Below, piece after piece: positions 30,100 to 43,020 of a stretch of DNA of 64,000 nt. Position 1 is the stretch's first letter, and each line of letters opens with the position of its first letter. The notes beneath the pieces were generated by a model. It saw only the letters and a program-made list of their open reading frames with translations. It did no database searches and was not told the origin of the DNA. Source of the DNA: Macrostomum hystrix (Eukaryota; Platyhelminthes; Macrostomidae); the NCBI GenBank assembly GCA_950097015.1, contig CATNEN010000039.1, positions 11,254,001 to 11,318,000 on the forward strand, given 5' to 3'. Position numbers and translations under genes: made by a program.

Positions 30100-33000
30100 G
30101 TGAGAGACGGATGGGGCAGTGGGGAAGGCTTTTATCTGAGGGGGGCGTGACACACCGAGAAAAACCGGATAGAACCGGGTGGGGGTTTCCCTCTCAGACG
30201 ATCTCCAACCCTTTCATCCAATCCCCTAGTTTTCTTTCGCTTTTTTGCTCAGCCTAGATCTCCACACGCTTGCAGCTCTTCCTACGTGGGCCCATAGGAC
30301 TTGCTGCACTGTGACCCAGCGTACAGCCTGTAGAATGCGTAATCGTTGGAGAGGCCCAACTGAAACGTTGGGGGGAAGAAAGATGAATATACGAGAAGAC
30401 CAGCATGTACAGTACCGTGAAATTGGTTGCCCACCCTAAGGAGGGAGGAAGAACACGCGCACAATGTGCCAGACTAAATAATGGAGGGCATTCCCTCGAC
30501 CTTGCTGCTGCTCACCCGCCCACACACAACACAAATAAAATGACGAAACTGCATTTTATTCTGGCATGGACAGGCAGACTGTGAAACAGGAGGCCACAAT
30601 GAAGGTAAATTTGTTCCCTTCAAATTAAAAAAGGAATTAACGTGGCACAAAGGCGGGATTGCTATAGAAAGGTGAAAACCATTGAGGGTCATAACATGTA
30701 GCGATAACAAACAAAAAAACGATTCAGAAGAAATCCGGTTTAGTATTGAAATCCGGTTTTGGACTTTTTTGGAAATCGGTGGGTAGTAGACAAGAGACAG
30801 ACATAAATGCAAATTTATGATAATAAAATAAGCACGTACATTTCGTCTTTTTGTTTTCGATTCACCGCAATCGTGATATACCCCATTCTACCTTTCGGAC
30901 GATAGCTACATTTCAAGGCTCCAGTGCAACCAAGCAAAGAAGCACTTGTAAAAGGAACCAGAGGGTTTAATTTCTCAAGCAACTCGCACTGGATTCGATA
31001 TATATGCAGGTAGCCGACAGAAAAAGAGGAGAAATTCAAGAAACATAAATATCTTGGTTGGTTTTCACCGAAAGATTAAAGCCCCACAATTAGGCGAGTA
31101 AAAAGGACGGCTTAGATCCCTCTCCCCACACCCACTGTATTTTGAGCTCATCAACAGCGTTCTTCCTATCCTTCTTCCACCCGATCCCTAAAAACGCCCT
31201 CCCAGAGTTTCTATCCAAAGACGATCACAAAGTCGACTGTCGCTCGCGTGCGAGTATCGTAAACAGGGGCTGATCTATTTTTAGCCTGTTCAATCTACTT
31301 GATAGAGAGGGAGAAAGGGGACAAAGTCCATGGGGAGTCTAGCTGGGGGCAGGGGAATGTCATACTTTCATCTTGCTTTTTGCTTTACTCCAGTCTAGTA
31401 CACATGGGAATCTGGGATAAAACTCTCCGCACATCCCCATTTATGCTTTGGTCAGAAGAAGGGTCTCTCCTGGTGCGCACGCGAGAGAGAAGAGCTTATA
31501 ATGAAAGCTTTACTTCCTGCAGTGAATGAAGCGTTCAGATTGAAAGACGGTCTACAACCAGAGCCTATTCGGTAGCAATCGTACTCTTGTCCAGCCATCA
31601 GAGGCAATCAACTCGCTTCTTGAGCTGGACGGCTTTTTGAAAACCTTTTCGAACAATTTATAAGTTTTTAACAAAAAAATTAATTTTAGAACTAAATTAG
31701 GACTGTATATACCTTTTTGCGTACTAGTTGACGAAAAGTTATAATTTTAGACTGTCGACTTTTCGACGTAGTAGCAATCAATTTAAACAAAACTTCAACC
31801 AATTCGGATAAACCATTGAGATCAATACATAAAATCTATAGATGCCATACAAAGATGTCCAAGGCTAAACAGTACATATTTCAATCCCGAAAGTTTCTAC
31901 CATAGACTATGAAAAGAGCGTGGTCATTTTAACTTGCACTCCTCTAAACGTCTGACCTTGATCTCAGACAGCAAAAAACAAATTTAACTACGATTTTGTA
32001 TCAATATTTATTGATTGGTAGTACGCTGTTTAGCATGATTAATAATAATAATTGCGAGAGGGCTGCGGACAATGGCAAATCATTTGGTGACACTAGACAC
32101 GCAGCCAGCGAGGAGGCAATTCTGCCCATTTTGCTGATTCCTGAGCACACAGTGAGCAGGCATCTGCCCCTGAATTTTTTATCGTCAAGTGGTGTACACT
32201 CTCACTGTGCCTTGGAGGTTGACCCTAAAGGGCGAAAATTGCAAGACAAGCCCTCAAGCTTTCGCTCAGCGGCTGCGCCCCAAATGAATGTGGCCTCGCC
32301 GCGGAATCGAGCTCAGGGACAAATGTGTGAGAGGCAAACGTGCTAGACCGCTCTGCCACAGACCCCAGAACGCAGTAAAACGAATGTATCAAAAATGAGG
32401 CCAAATAAACAGTCAACTGTGGCGCTTGATATCTCAACTGGAAAGTTTATTACTTGCAGTTTCAAGTTCAAATATGATTCCTAAATTTTATGTAATCTAA
32501 TTTTAAATGAAGGGAATATAGGACGAATCAAAACCAAACGAACCAAGGCCGACTTCATCTCACAGATTTATTATTTTCCATTTCTTTTCTAAACTCATTA
32601 TCCGATTCCATTAAAGGCGTAATAATAATATACTAATGCTGCTCCAGTCTCGCTGCATCCAATTAATCTGATTGATTGGGCCAGCGTCCGATGCCAGGAC
32701 GGCTCAATGTGTGAGCTTGCACGAAATAGAGTCGACTTTGAGCGCCATCTAGCCAGCAGTCAAGCGAAGAAAATGGATTTGAAAAAATATAATGGAGCGC
32801 TCTTTATGCCAATTTTAGTCCACACAGACATTTAAAACAAACAAAACTTAAGAGAAAGGAAGCGACATAGAAGCAAATAAATTTAGGTACTAGCATTTAT
32901 ACAATTATATATTTAGACTATTATCTCAAAGGAATTTGACTGCATTTGCTTGATTTTCTAGCAAAGATGTCTATATGTATGAGCACAAGCTGAAAAAGCT

Positions 33001-35945
33001 TTTAGAGATATGCATTCAGTTAAAGTATACAGCATAACAGTCTTCAGCGAAATGTTGCTACTAAAGGTAGGAAGATAAGAAAACCTTCAAAAAAGCACAA
33101 AAACAGGCAAATTTTTTTTTTAGAATTTTAGAATTTAGAATTTTCTTAATTTTAACGAAAATCTGCAATAGTTTCTATGCATCAAGCATAGAAAACACAA
33201 ATTCATTTTATGACTAAGTGCCATTTTAACTGCTATAAATATTAGGATATACAAGTCAATACAAATTTTTGAATGGTACTAAGCGAATAATCAAATTAGG
33301 TCTATTAGTCATTGGCAATTAAAACCTCAGGTTTTAAGGGCTAAAAAGCACAAGATTTAAGTTTTTATTAATACTTGGAAGAATATAAATATTTACCCAA
33401 TATCCTAGAATATTGCATATAAATTGTACAAATTAAACTTAAATGTATATATTCTTGCCTTTAAATTTCATTTTATTACAATGTTATATTGCTAAAAAGT
33501 GAATATACAGTTAAAGAAAGGAGATATGTATACAATATAAACATTTGTTAGCAAAAAAATGCAGACAACAAAAAAAGCTGCAGAAGTTTCACATTAAGCT
33601 TTACACTGTCTGCCACTAAAAATTCACTTAAAAGATTCTACTCTCATAACACAAAATAAATTTAGTAGGAATGTTTGTTTCCAGTTTATAATTTTTATTT
33701 ACATACCAATTCTTGTCTACTAGCTAAATAAAAAAAGCTCTTTTTGTAATGTTTAGCATTTCTGCTCATGGCAATAAGTTAAATCAAATTAACATAGATT
33801 TATTACCACAGCATTTTGTACTAAAAGTACAATGTGCCTCTTCAGTTTTATTAAAAACTATTTTGTTTAGGTCTTGTTGTAATATTTTCATTTTTAGTAT
33901 ATTAGATGTGTTTTTATTGATAATCTAATTTACTTATATATTTTTTCTTTTAGTGCTTTTTGCAAAACAAGCAACCTTACCAGATCTTTGTTATTTGCAT
34001 TAGGCACTCTCTACTTATCATATCTAGTCCTATGCTTTTGAAACAAGAATACAAATTTTAATCATTTGTTATTCCTCATTTAAAAAATTTAATACATGCA
34101 AATATTCTAATTTGTTTAACTATACAATTTTTTAAATATTACTCTATGTTCTCTGCCATTCTAAAAAACCACTGATTTAAACAAAAAATTACTGTGTAAC
34201 ATTTTTGTGATTTTATGTGGAAAAAAAGAGTGCCCATGTCAAGGTGGCAAATGGCAATTTAATAAAGCTGCTACTAAGCAACAAGCTCAAAAACATAAGA
34301 GAATTAGGGCCTAGATTGTTCCATGGACTATAGAGAAGACCATACAATATACCAACCCATATTTGTACTCCAGCTAACTTTGATACCACTTCTAGAGCTA
34401 AAGCAATAAAAATTAGGCATTCAAACACATGCAATTTTTGTGGCCTAGCTACAGTTTAATTTCTAACCAGTTTTTTAATGCAAAGCTCTAACCACTGGGC
34501 AGTAGCTACAGCCTACAAGTTCCTTTTTTGTGATTAAGAATTTGTATTTAAGAATAGTATAATATAATAATATAATAATAATAAACTTAATATAGTACTA
34601 GAGCTAGTACTCTCCTTTGTCTTCCGAGCAATACCTACAATAATTTTTACCCCATGTAGATATGGGTGCATGTAATGATACCACAATACCTAAAGATGAC
34701 TGTTTGTACCATGATCACTGAAAGCTTACACATTTCTAACGTTTACTATGCATTAGTTTAGACATAAAATATGTCATAAGAAATCTCGACGCACGACACT
34801 ATTTAAAAAAAAATAGATTGACTTTAATAATCAAGTCATGAAAGCTATGAATTTGTGCCATAACTGCTATGACATAAGATAAAATACTTTACACATCAAG
34901 CACGATAAAGAAAATTAAGAAAGATAGTGATGATATTTTTAGAGAAAGAAAATAATGTGACTTTAGCATGTTCTGAAGACTGTAGTGTAGTCCATTGCGA
35001 TGTCGATGTTGTACATTTTCGAAACCACGTGAGACAAACTTTGCGCTAGTTTGAAACGGCAAATGTGTACTAACTTAAAGTGTTTAAAAATGCTTTCAAG
35101 ACTTATTTAGTTGGAATCACAGTTCCTGCAAATAATTTTTTGTATCTAGTTCCTAAATTTCTTGGCTTAAAGATATGCTAATGTTCACTTTGTTTTAATA
35201 TTCTAAAAGGCAAACTCGTAAACTTGTAAAACGAGAAATCAGTAGATGACTAAAAGAAGTCATTATTGGCGGGAAAAATTTCAAGCATTTAATATTTGCT
35301 AATCTGCGTTTATATGTGTTAAAAAGTCAAGCCTGTTTTACGCTACTGTTGCTAAAAATATTATTTCGATCGTATATATGGTTAAAGCATTTAACATTCG
35401 AAAAAAGGAACAAAATAGTGTATGTCTGTTTTCAAGCCCATTGAGCTAGTTTTTGATAGTTCGGAAGGTTTAATGTATAAAATGCATTAATACAATTTTA
35501 CACCCGGGGCCAATTTTACGAAGCTTGGTTAAAACCGGTTCTCTGATGCACACTCAACATATTAGTTGTCGAGCTTAGGGTCTACTCATCCCAATTCCTC
35601 AAGGTCTGATGCAAGTACCACTAGTAATGCTTCGTTAGCCTATAGTCTAGAATTCCTTTATTCAATACAATGGACTTGTGTAAATTCGTTCAGTATTATT
35701 AATTTTACCAACATCGAAACTGTTTTAAGTATAAAGTTATACACTTTTAAACACATTGAAATTAGCTGCTAAATATGGCATATAGGTTGTTTTGTTTGCA
35801 AAAATGAGCACTTTAAAATGTTCTGCAATTTTTAATAACCCCCATTTAGTATATATAGGTTAATTTTTTGTGCGCTTTTTTGTCTCGATGAGTGCGATTT
35901 TAAAGCACTTTATACAGACACGATTGAATAAACAAAAAACAATTT
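30100..35945. other. Long AT-rich intergenic region, no gene seen
   Basis: Apart from a SINE A copy at 32038-32366 and a SINE B scrap near 34485-34512, I see no exon with protein similarity, tRNA or array. Open frames here are short and random in composition. Confidence 0.5.
32038..32366 (-). mobile_element. SINE family A copy
   Basis: Reverse-complement copy with head 'cgtttgcctctcacacattt', B-box region 'gagctcgattccgcggcgag', the full body and an AT-repeat tail (attattatt) at its 3' end. Confidence 0.88.
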
Positions 35946-35951
35946 TTTATT
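35946..35951 (-). other. Polyadenylation signal of the 272-residue EF-hand gene
   Basis: AATAAA on the minus strand begins only six bases after the TGA at 35957-35959, giving an extremely short 3' UTR. Confidence 0.6.
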
Positions 35952-35956
35952 ATTGG

Positions 35957-38900
35957 TCATCCAGTCCTGCCAGTCACGTGATCGGTCTGGTACTCCAACC
36001 GAACCCGCCGCTCCTCCTCCTCCCGCTTGACCTGGTTGACTCCCTGACCGTGGAAGTAAAACGGAGAGCGTGGACTCAGACTGCGGCCCAGGACGATGTC
36101 GCAGAACTCGCGGAAGCTAACAGCGCCATCTCTGTCGACGTCCGCCTCCTTCATGACGAACTCAATCTCGCCATCCGTCGGGTTCTCGCCCATGAGTTCG
36201 AGTGCGACTCTCACCTCCGCCGAGTCGAGGAAGCCGTTTTTGTCTCTGTCAAACAGGTCGAAGGCGGATTTCAACTCGAGCAGCTCGCGAGTGTCTCGAG
36301 CTCCGTCGCTAAGGAAACCAGACGGTCCCGAATTCGGAGACGACGAGGAATCAGCCCTGAATCTTGAGCTGTTCATCATCAGAGTGAACTCGGTTAGGCT
36401 TAGAGCGCCTTTTTCGTCCTTGTCCCATTCGTGCACCAGGTCCTGCGTGATTAAAGCGGGCAGTGGCGGACAGCCCGTGATTGAAAAAACCATTGCTCCT
36501 TTTTTGAACATTTTGCCGCTATTTTTAGAGTTAATAATTTATTTGATATTAGAGGGCTGTGTTCACATTTGGTGACGGTCGACCCGCAACCAGCGAGAGG
36601 CAGTTATGCTGCCCATTCCACTGAATGCTGAGCACACACACACTGACATTCACACGCCTCCCAGCGGAATCGAGCTCAAATACCTTGCTGCCAGAAGTAA
36701 ACGTGTTCGCCGCTTTTTGCCCACACTCCCCACAAGAAAGCATTTTAAGTCTTATAATTGAATTATATTTTTTAATTTATAAATCTAGTTTTTCTCTATA
36801 CCTGAAATTTTATGTTTTAGGTGCTTTGAGCCATAAGGCCACAAACCACTAGTAAATCGTCCTGCTTTCACAGGCTAATGCTTTTGTTAGTCTTTCTTGC
36901 GCTATTGGCTCACCACAGACGTAGATAATTGTCTCCCAAAACATACTACCGTGCCAGGAAGATTTTTCCCTAAGTCCTCTTGTCAGAGCGGAGAGCGAAG
37001 ATGTCATAGAACAGAGTTACATGTGACCCCCTTATGTTCTCAGTACAAGTGCCATCTCTCAGGGTGAAGTGTTGCAAATTGAACCTATCGAAATTAGGCA
37101 CTTACGAGCTGCATAGAAAGCGCTGCAGGAACCATAGACCTGTCAATGCGATACAATGTACTTTAGTACTTGCTAAATTCTAAAAACTGTTATGCTGTGC
37201 TTCTGAACCGGTTCTTTGTAGTAATGAACAACATTTTTTGACTTATTAACTCCAATCCCCACAGTACTCTCACATCTAACTCTACTTGCAAGCGGGGCAC
37301 GTTGCCTCTCCCTTTGCGGAACATTTGAGTACTTTTTGGAAGCTAGACTTATGGAAGTAAGTTTCATGCTATTATTTGTGATCATTTGTGAAAGTGTGAA
37401 AGTCCTAATTTGGCAGATTATAAATTTAGCCGGGTTCGTAGATTCCATTGTCTTCATTCAAAAGGGGAACACCTCTTAATTAGATTGACTTTCTTGGAAA
37501 TACTTACCCCCTCATTGTTAGTTGAAGGACAACTTAACTAATTAACTACTTACGAATACGTAACTATTTCCTAGTGGTCCTTCTAGAAGGGACCCAGCCG
37601 CGGAGAAAAAGTCAACCCCACGAGACACAATATCATAATTACAATGATTGCAGGAGGGCTGCAGGCAATGGGACAAGATTTGGTGACACTGGACCCGCAG
37701 CCAGCGAGAAGACGATTCTGCCCATTTCGCTGACTCCTAAGAACACACTCACACAGATACTGCACACATGCACAACCTCCGACAGGTGTATAAATCTGCT
37801 CTGACTTTCTCATCGCCAGACCTTCACTGTGCCCTGGAGGTTTTGGCCCTCAAGGGCGTAAATCGCGGCCTAACCGCTCTGCCACTTGCCCTCCACGAGA
37901 TACAGATGTTGTGAGCTGCGTCTACGAGCCCAATCAGGTCTCTCGCCAAGGAGACTTCCGATTGGCTAGCCTTCCTCCTTTGCTCTCTCTCTCTCTCTCG
38001 GCTCTCGGCCCTGTCAGTTTTGCCCCCACCCCCAGCCCTGCGTGGCTTAGCCTCCCCCAGCCCTGCGTGCCTTAACCCCACCCCCAGCCCTGCGTGGCTC
38101 CGCACTGCCCCGTCCAGCCCTACGCTCTCGCCCCCACCCCACGCTGTTATTTATTCGCGCGCGCTGCCCGTGGCCAGCTCTCCCGCGCCGCTCCGCCCGA
38201 GTACTGCCTTGAGAACGCTATCTTGAGTTAGAGCAATAACTTAAATAGGAGGTTAGGTTCGAACGGTTGCTATAGAATAAATTACGCAGCCTGAGACACT
38301 TCGATTGATATGAGTGCAGCGTTTTGATCCCTCCCTGTTAGAAAAGCTTTAACGAGTTATTTATTTATCCGTGCTCCAAACTTGTTCATCTGCCCGACAT
38401 CTGCTACTTCCCAAGCTCATCATCATCTTTCTCCTCCAGATTTTTCTCTCGAGTCTGCGAAGCGTCGGTACGCCTCCAGACCGTCAGCCACCTCTCTCTG
38501 GGGCTGTCGAGTGGCTACCTGCTCGCAGTCAAATCACTCGCGCATCCTTCTGTGCCGGGCATAGCGAGTGTCTATACGCTCCAAGCCCATTCCGTTTCCG
38601 CTCGGAGTGTCTGAACGCCTCGAGGGTCGCCGCTTCCCATCCCTCATCCCCGGCAAGCTCTGGGCAGTCTGTACCCGAACCCCGGCTACCACGCCTGCGA
38701 ACCGCCGACGGTAGCGGCAACTACAACATTGGTAGCAACATTCTACAACACAGACAATAGTTTGTGTATTAAATATTAACTAATTGCCAACAAACAATCA
38801 ATCAATTTATGATTGATTAATGTTATATATTACTATGTTTACCTCGACCTCGCTCTGAGTGACATTGTATCCAAGGCTGCGCATCTTGCTGCCCAGCTCG

Positions 38901-39175
38901 TCGCACGACACCACGCCGTCCAGGTTGGCGTCGAACATGCGAAAGACCTCGCACCACTGGCTGGTGAAGTCGGCCACGGTGAGACTGGCCGACCGCGACA
39001 TCGGCTTGTAGCGGGCGCGCAACCCGGTCGGGCTGCTGGGTCGTCGGCTGAGACGGCGCAACTGCACTCGGCTCAGGACTGGCTTGACCTCCGGCACTTC
39101 GTCAACCTCGCTGTCCTCGTTGCTCTCGCCAGCGTTGTTGGTGCCATCGTTGGACCCAGCTGACTTGACGCTCAT
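35957..39175 (-). CDS. Calmodulin-like protein with four EF-hands and a Ser/Arg-rich N-terminus
   Basis: Two exons, 39175-38843 and 36442-35957, join in phase 0 to give 272 residues. EF-hand loops are at residues 82-93 (DANLDGVVSCDE), 118-129 (DKDEKGALSLTE, with Lys at loop position 5), 176-187 (DRDKNGFLDSAE) and 212-223 (DVDRDGAVSFRE). All end in Glu, so all may bind Ca2+. The pairs are split by a Ser-rich linker of about 45 residues instead of calmodulin's short helix. An acidic and then basic Ser/Arg-rich 65-residue N-terminus precedes EF1. The second exon also carries an in-frame ATG (36511) upstream of its acceptor, but starting there would lose the first EF-hand. A splice acceptor six bases before the ATG at 39175 indicates a 5'-UTR intron or trans-splicing. 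The 2.4-kb intron holds two SINE copies. The partner is unknown. Confidence 0.85.
36555..36725 (-). mobile_element. SINE family A, internally deleted copy
   Basis: Reverse-complement blocks of family A (tail 'ctggttgcgggtcgaccgtc', head with 'gagctcgattccgctggga') but lacking the central body. It lies in the EF-hand gene intron. Confidence 0.7.
37637..37895 (-). mobile_element. SINE family A copy
   Basis: Reverse-complement copy with 'gcagccctcctgcaatcatt' at its tail and 'aacctccagggcacagtgaa' in the body. The head is mostly missing. Second SINE in the same intron. Confidence 0.8.
38020..38110. repeat. Three GC-rich tandem copies
   Basis: Three copies of a unit with 'cccccagccctgcgtggct', about 28-32 bases apart. 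An open frame in the nearby region (38371-38760) shows no recognisable protein features. Confidence 0.6.
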
Positions 39176-39189
39176 GAAGCGCTGTGATG

Positions 39190-40160
39190 AGTCTAGTTCA
39201 ATGGAAACAATACGAGACACATCATTCGGGAAGCTTTTAGAGCAACAGAAAGGTCGATAAAGTAGTATAACTGCCATAAATTATATAAATTAACGACTGC
39301 CATTCAATTAGGCTGTTGGTTCTGTATCTATGGAATTGAACGCATAGCTGCTTCGCTACAAACCAGCTACGAGCGTAACTTTGAAAAATGCGTAAAAAGT
39401 AACGAAAAAAATATCGCGTGTTTGTCTAAAAAAGACAGGTTATCCTTAAAACTGACCTCAAACGATGAAAATACTCGAGCACAATATTTTTTTTCGTTTA
39501 CTCGCGCCTTGACTGGCTTTTTTATTAGAATTTAAATCACAGGGCAGCTAAACATTGCTACCAATTAATAGTGGATGTAATTCACAGAGGTAGAAAACTA
39601 ACTAACGCACAGTGAGGCCCTACTGATTCTCTGCTTCTTCTAATATCTGTTCGCTTATCTCTCTCCATCTCTCGCTCTCCATCTGCTCGGCTCCGTGCAG
39701 AAAGAAAATGCTTGAAAACCTGTGCTCAACAGTCTAACGCCAGTCAACGTCTGAACGCTTTTCAAATACCGTTCTCTTATTTTAAACCCCTGGGTGACAA
39801 TAAAAAATAAAACTAGCATTATTGAGCTGTAGACTAAAACTAGAGAAAGACTGAGAGTTAGCTGTCTGTGTTTTGACTATAAATTGCCATGCTCTTCGAA
39901 CGATGCAAAAAAATTACTCGGCCATGCACCGACAATGAGTGCTTCTGACTGAGCTTAAATGTTAGGACGCTATAGACTCGACTCGTCTTAACAATTATCA
40001 AATTTTACATATGTGAATGATCCATTTATTTTGAAACTATAAATATAATGTATGATAGTATAGATTCGTAAATCTAACAAACCAGGTTTTGACCAGTATC
40101 CGATCAGCCATGAATGGAAAAAAGGATATTGCAATATTCCATTTTTTCGAATACGATCTA
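39190..40160. other. Gap between the two EF-hand genes
   Basis: No coding exon seen. It should hold the promoter of the 272-residue EF-hand gene and the 3' UTR of the next gene. Confidence 0.4.
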
Positions 40161-40164
40161 ACTT

Positions 40165-40170
40165 TTTATT
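40165..40170 (-). other. Candidate polyadenylation signal, 169-residue EF-hand gene
   Basis: AATAAA on the minus strand about 260 bases after the stop; no nearer hexamer was seen. Confidence 0.45.
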
Positions 40171-40430
40171 TATGGCTTAACGTAGTAGAATCAAACGTAA
40201 TGAATTTGTAAACATCATCAGCTAGCCAGCTAATTGCTAGCGACACGAAGAAAATTTAACCAAAATAGATCAAACATCAATTCATCCATAGTGTCCTGGT
40301 GTGGTGCCAACATTAGAGTTACATAAACCTATATAGCAAACACATAAATAAGAGCTTTTGTGCAAGTTGCGTTTTTAAACGTCGAGAGAAAGTCAAAAGT
40401 CAGAGTGTGGTTTCCGAAAATCCAACAGGG

Positions 40431-41018
40431 TCAGCGAGGCGCTTCAATGCTCTTCTTCAGCATGATGACGAAATCGTCGTAGCTAACCTTGCCGCTTCCG
40501 CTGTGATCGAGCTGGCCAATCATCCGGTTGACCTTTTCGTCCGTGCCAATCTCGCCCAGCACATCCATGGTCTCCTTGAGTTCGTCGGCGCCAATGAAAC
40601 CGTCTTGGTCCTTGTCCAGGAAGCTGAAAATCGACACCAGAACGGCGTGCGTGCTTCGACGCTTCTTGGCTCGCCTCGCGCACACCAGACTGGCAAAGTC
40701 GTAGAACTCCATCGAGTGTACGTCTCGCTTGAGGTGAGCGTCAACGATTTCCTGAAGTTTCGGTGGCACGAAAAAAATTAGTAATGGATGCAATCGGGCA
40801 TACTTCATATTTAGGCCTGCAGAACTTGCCTCAACATAAGCCTCATTAATGTAGAGCTGCAGTGCATCAAAAGCTTCCTTCAGCTTGTTCACTGGAATGG
40901 AATCGTCTACTGCGAATTGTTTAAACACGTCCATACACTTTGTCAAGTCGGCCTCAGTCATTTCCACGCTGCCATCGATGCCAAGGACGCGTTTGAGCTC
41001 AGTGCTGCTTTCGCTCAT
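40431..41018 (-). CDS. Calmodulin/troponin-C-like EF-hand protein with a GC-AG intron
   Basis: Exons 41018-40830 and 40751-40431 give 169 residues. Two C-terminal EF loops are recognisable: residues 109-120 (DKDQDGFIGADE) and 145-156 (DHSGSGKVSYDD, ending in Asp). The N-terminal pair has lost its calcium-binding residues, so the protein may bind two Ca2+, as some troponin C and calmodulin-like proteins do. The 78-base intron starts GCAAGT, not GT, contains a good branch site (ttactaat) and ends 'cttcag'. Its length is a multiple of three with no stop, so unspliced RNA would encode a 195-residue form. Splicing restores the usual EF-hand spacing: 'INEAYVE' runs into 'EIVDAHL'. Same strand and similar family as the gene at 35957-39175, but the two are too different to call a recent duplicate. 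Confidence 0.85.
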   Translation of the reverse strand: MSESSTELKRVLGIDGSVEMTEADLTKCMDVFKQFAVDDSIPVNKLKEAFDALQLYINEAYVEASSAGLNMKYARLHPLLIFFVPPKLQEIVDAHLKRDVHSMEFYDFASLVCARRAKKRRSTHAVLVSIFSFLDKDQDGFIGADELKETMDVLGEIGTDEKVNRMIGQLDHSGSGKVSYDDFVIMLKKSIEAPR

Positions 41019-43020
41019 CTTTCAGAAATTTAAGTGCTGGGTTTGAAACTTTATTGTTCCGTTTTCTCGGGCGCCTGTCTCATGGAGGTCTGTCAAGGCG
41101 GGAGCTGTTTAAGTAGCAGTGACGAGGTGATCTTCAATGCAGACACCGCGGGCTAAAAAACAGATTGTCAGTCAAATCTCGAACAAAGCCAACAATTTGC
41201 GTCACTGGTGTCGGGGGCCGCTTTCCATCAATCATCACTTGCCACTCAAGCTCGAGTTGAGTCGAGCTATGCTCGGCTTGAAGCCGCTGACGCATTGCTC
41301 TGACTGACACCTATTTTACATCTGCACAGCTAATGAAGTGTGAGAAAGGTTGTCTATGAAATTCAATCAACGCGAGAATGACTATGCTCACTAATTGTTA
41401 ATATATAACACGAATGCCAGCCAAACCCCCTAATACTCGTTTATCTGCGTTGAATCAAACTGAGATGAGAAAGTTTCTGTCGATCTTCAATGTTGAACAA
41501 GTTTTCTTTACAGAATCTTGCAAGCCTTAGGAATTTACTGCTATTAGATGTGAAACAATTATGCAATAATTTAATTATTTCAATATTACTAGACAAATGT
41601 AACAATTAAACTAGTATCATATATCTACGAGGACTTGCTCAACTACAGACTTTTGGACTAGTTGAACTATAGGGAAGACATAATTTTGAGCGAGAAAAAA
41701 ACCTTCGCAAGTTAACTGCCTTCTAATAGAGCTTATACATTGGGCCTTTACTCAAAAGTGTGTATAACACAGCTCTGACTTTCTCGTCGTCATTCCAGTG
41801 ACTGACCTTTTGAAAATGTGAAAATGTGAAAATGTGGTAAAGCTGGAAGCGATGGCTGGTCTACTTTGGATGCTTTAAATTGTATAATTGAGTTTCAGTT
41901 TTGCCATCTGTTGCTCCTAACATTTCAGGTACAAAATATATCCACGGTGAAAATTTCCCAAGGAATTGGAGGCAAAAGCATGAGCGGAAACCACCCTGAA
42001 ATTTAAATAGTCAACGATGGCAGAATGTTTTCGGCTCAATGTGCCATCCCCACCTGCAACTTCCTCACAAAGGCCCGGCAAGCTTCTGTTTGAATTAGAA
42101 GAAGTAATCCAAAGCCCACAGTCCCACGGCGCCAACTGACACGCTCTGGTGATTCAAGAGTTAAAGCTACGCTGCGAAGACCCTCGTTTTTTCAAACAGA
42201 AACATTAAGAAAGAAGCAACAGATAAGGTATTTGAGCCGTGGGATGAGGCCTCAGATGGGAAAAAACTAAAAAGGGATGAAATGCAGAAGAATAGCAGCC
42301 CAATGACATCTGGATGCGCTTGGGAGTGTTGGTGTTGTTATCGATTGATTTGCAGCAGATGCCAGCTGGTTGCGACACCTAGGAATCTATATTTTTGTTG
42401 CTACCTGCCCAGCGACTTCTATCGCATGTGTGTTGAGCACTGTTGCACGGGCGCCTTGAAACAAATATATTCTTTAACTCATTCTGGTAGCTCCGGTACG
42501 AACTGGTTGCATTGCGATGCAGTGAGTTAGGGAGCAGTTCTGCAGAACCAAGCGCTGCTAGCAGCCAATTGAGTCCGCCATGCCCCCATCAACCTCGATA
42601 CCGGCTTCAAGTCTTCCCTGGCAGCAGGTTTCTCTCTCTCGTGCTCCTCTTTCTTTATCTTTTCCTTTCAGCAGCTCCTCAGCGGCAGACAGGGGAGGTT
42701 GGGATTAGTTGTCTACCTGGTCGGCGCCTGGCAACAAGAACTGGGCAGGTGGAGCATGGCTTTTGCAATGGAGGCCAGAGAGTGGGACATAAGACGAGTC
42801 CTGGCAACCCAAGACTAACTTCCTTCCATCACAGGAGTCCCCCCGCAGTCATTCTTTTGTTACGGGGTCTTTTTATTCCCATTTCCATTCTAGGAAGGCG
42901 CATCTCGGGTCCCCAGAAAAAACTTCTTCAAATTATTGTACTCGAAATTTCATAAGCTAATCAAACCCGAGATTTAAGTCAATAACTAAAAAAACTGACC
43001 CGACCAGACAATACCAGACA
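41019..43020. other. Intergenic, probable divergent promoter region
   Basis: The EF-hand gene and the SSUH2 homologue start outward from this 2-kb gap. A short SINE A fragment lies near 41765-41800. No other gene seen. Confidence 0.4.

Noticed and set aside
36443-36511. EF-hand gene starting at the ATG at 36511
   Set aside because: The acceptor at 36443 joins in phase to an upstream exon that supplies the missing first EF-hand.
38371-38760. Plus-strand open frame of 129 codons
   Set aside because: No domain, lies inside an intron of the opposite gene, and has random-looking composition.
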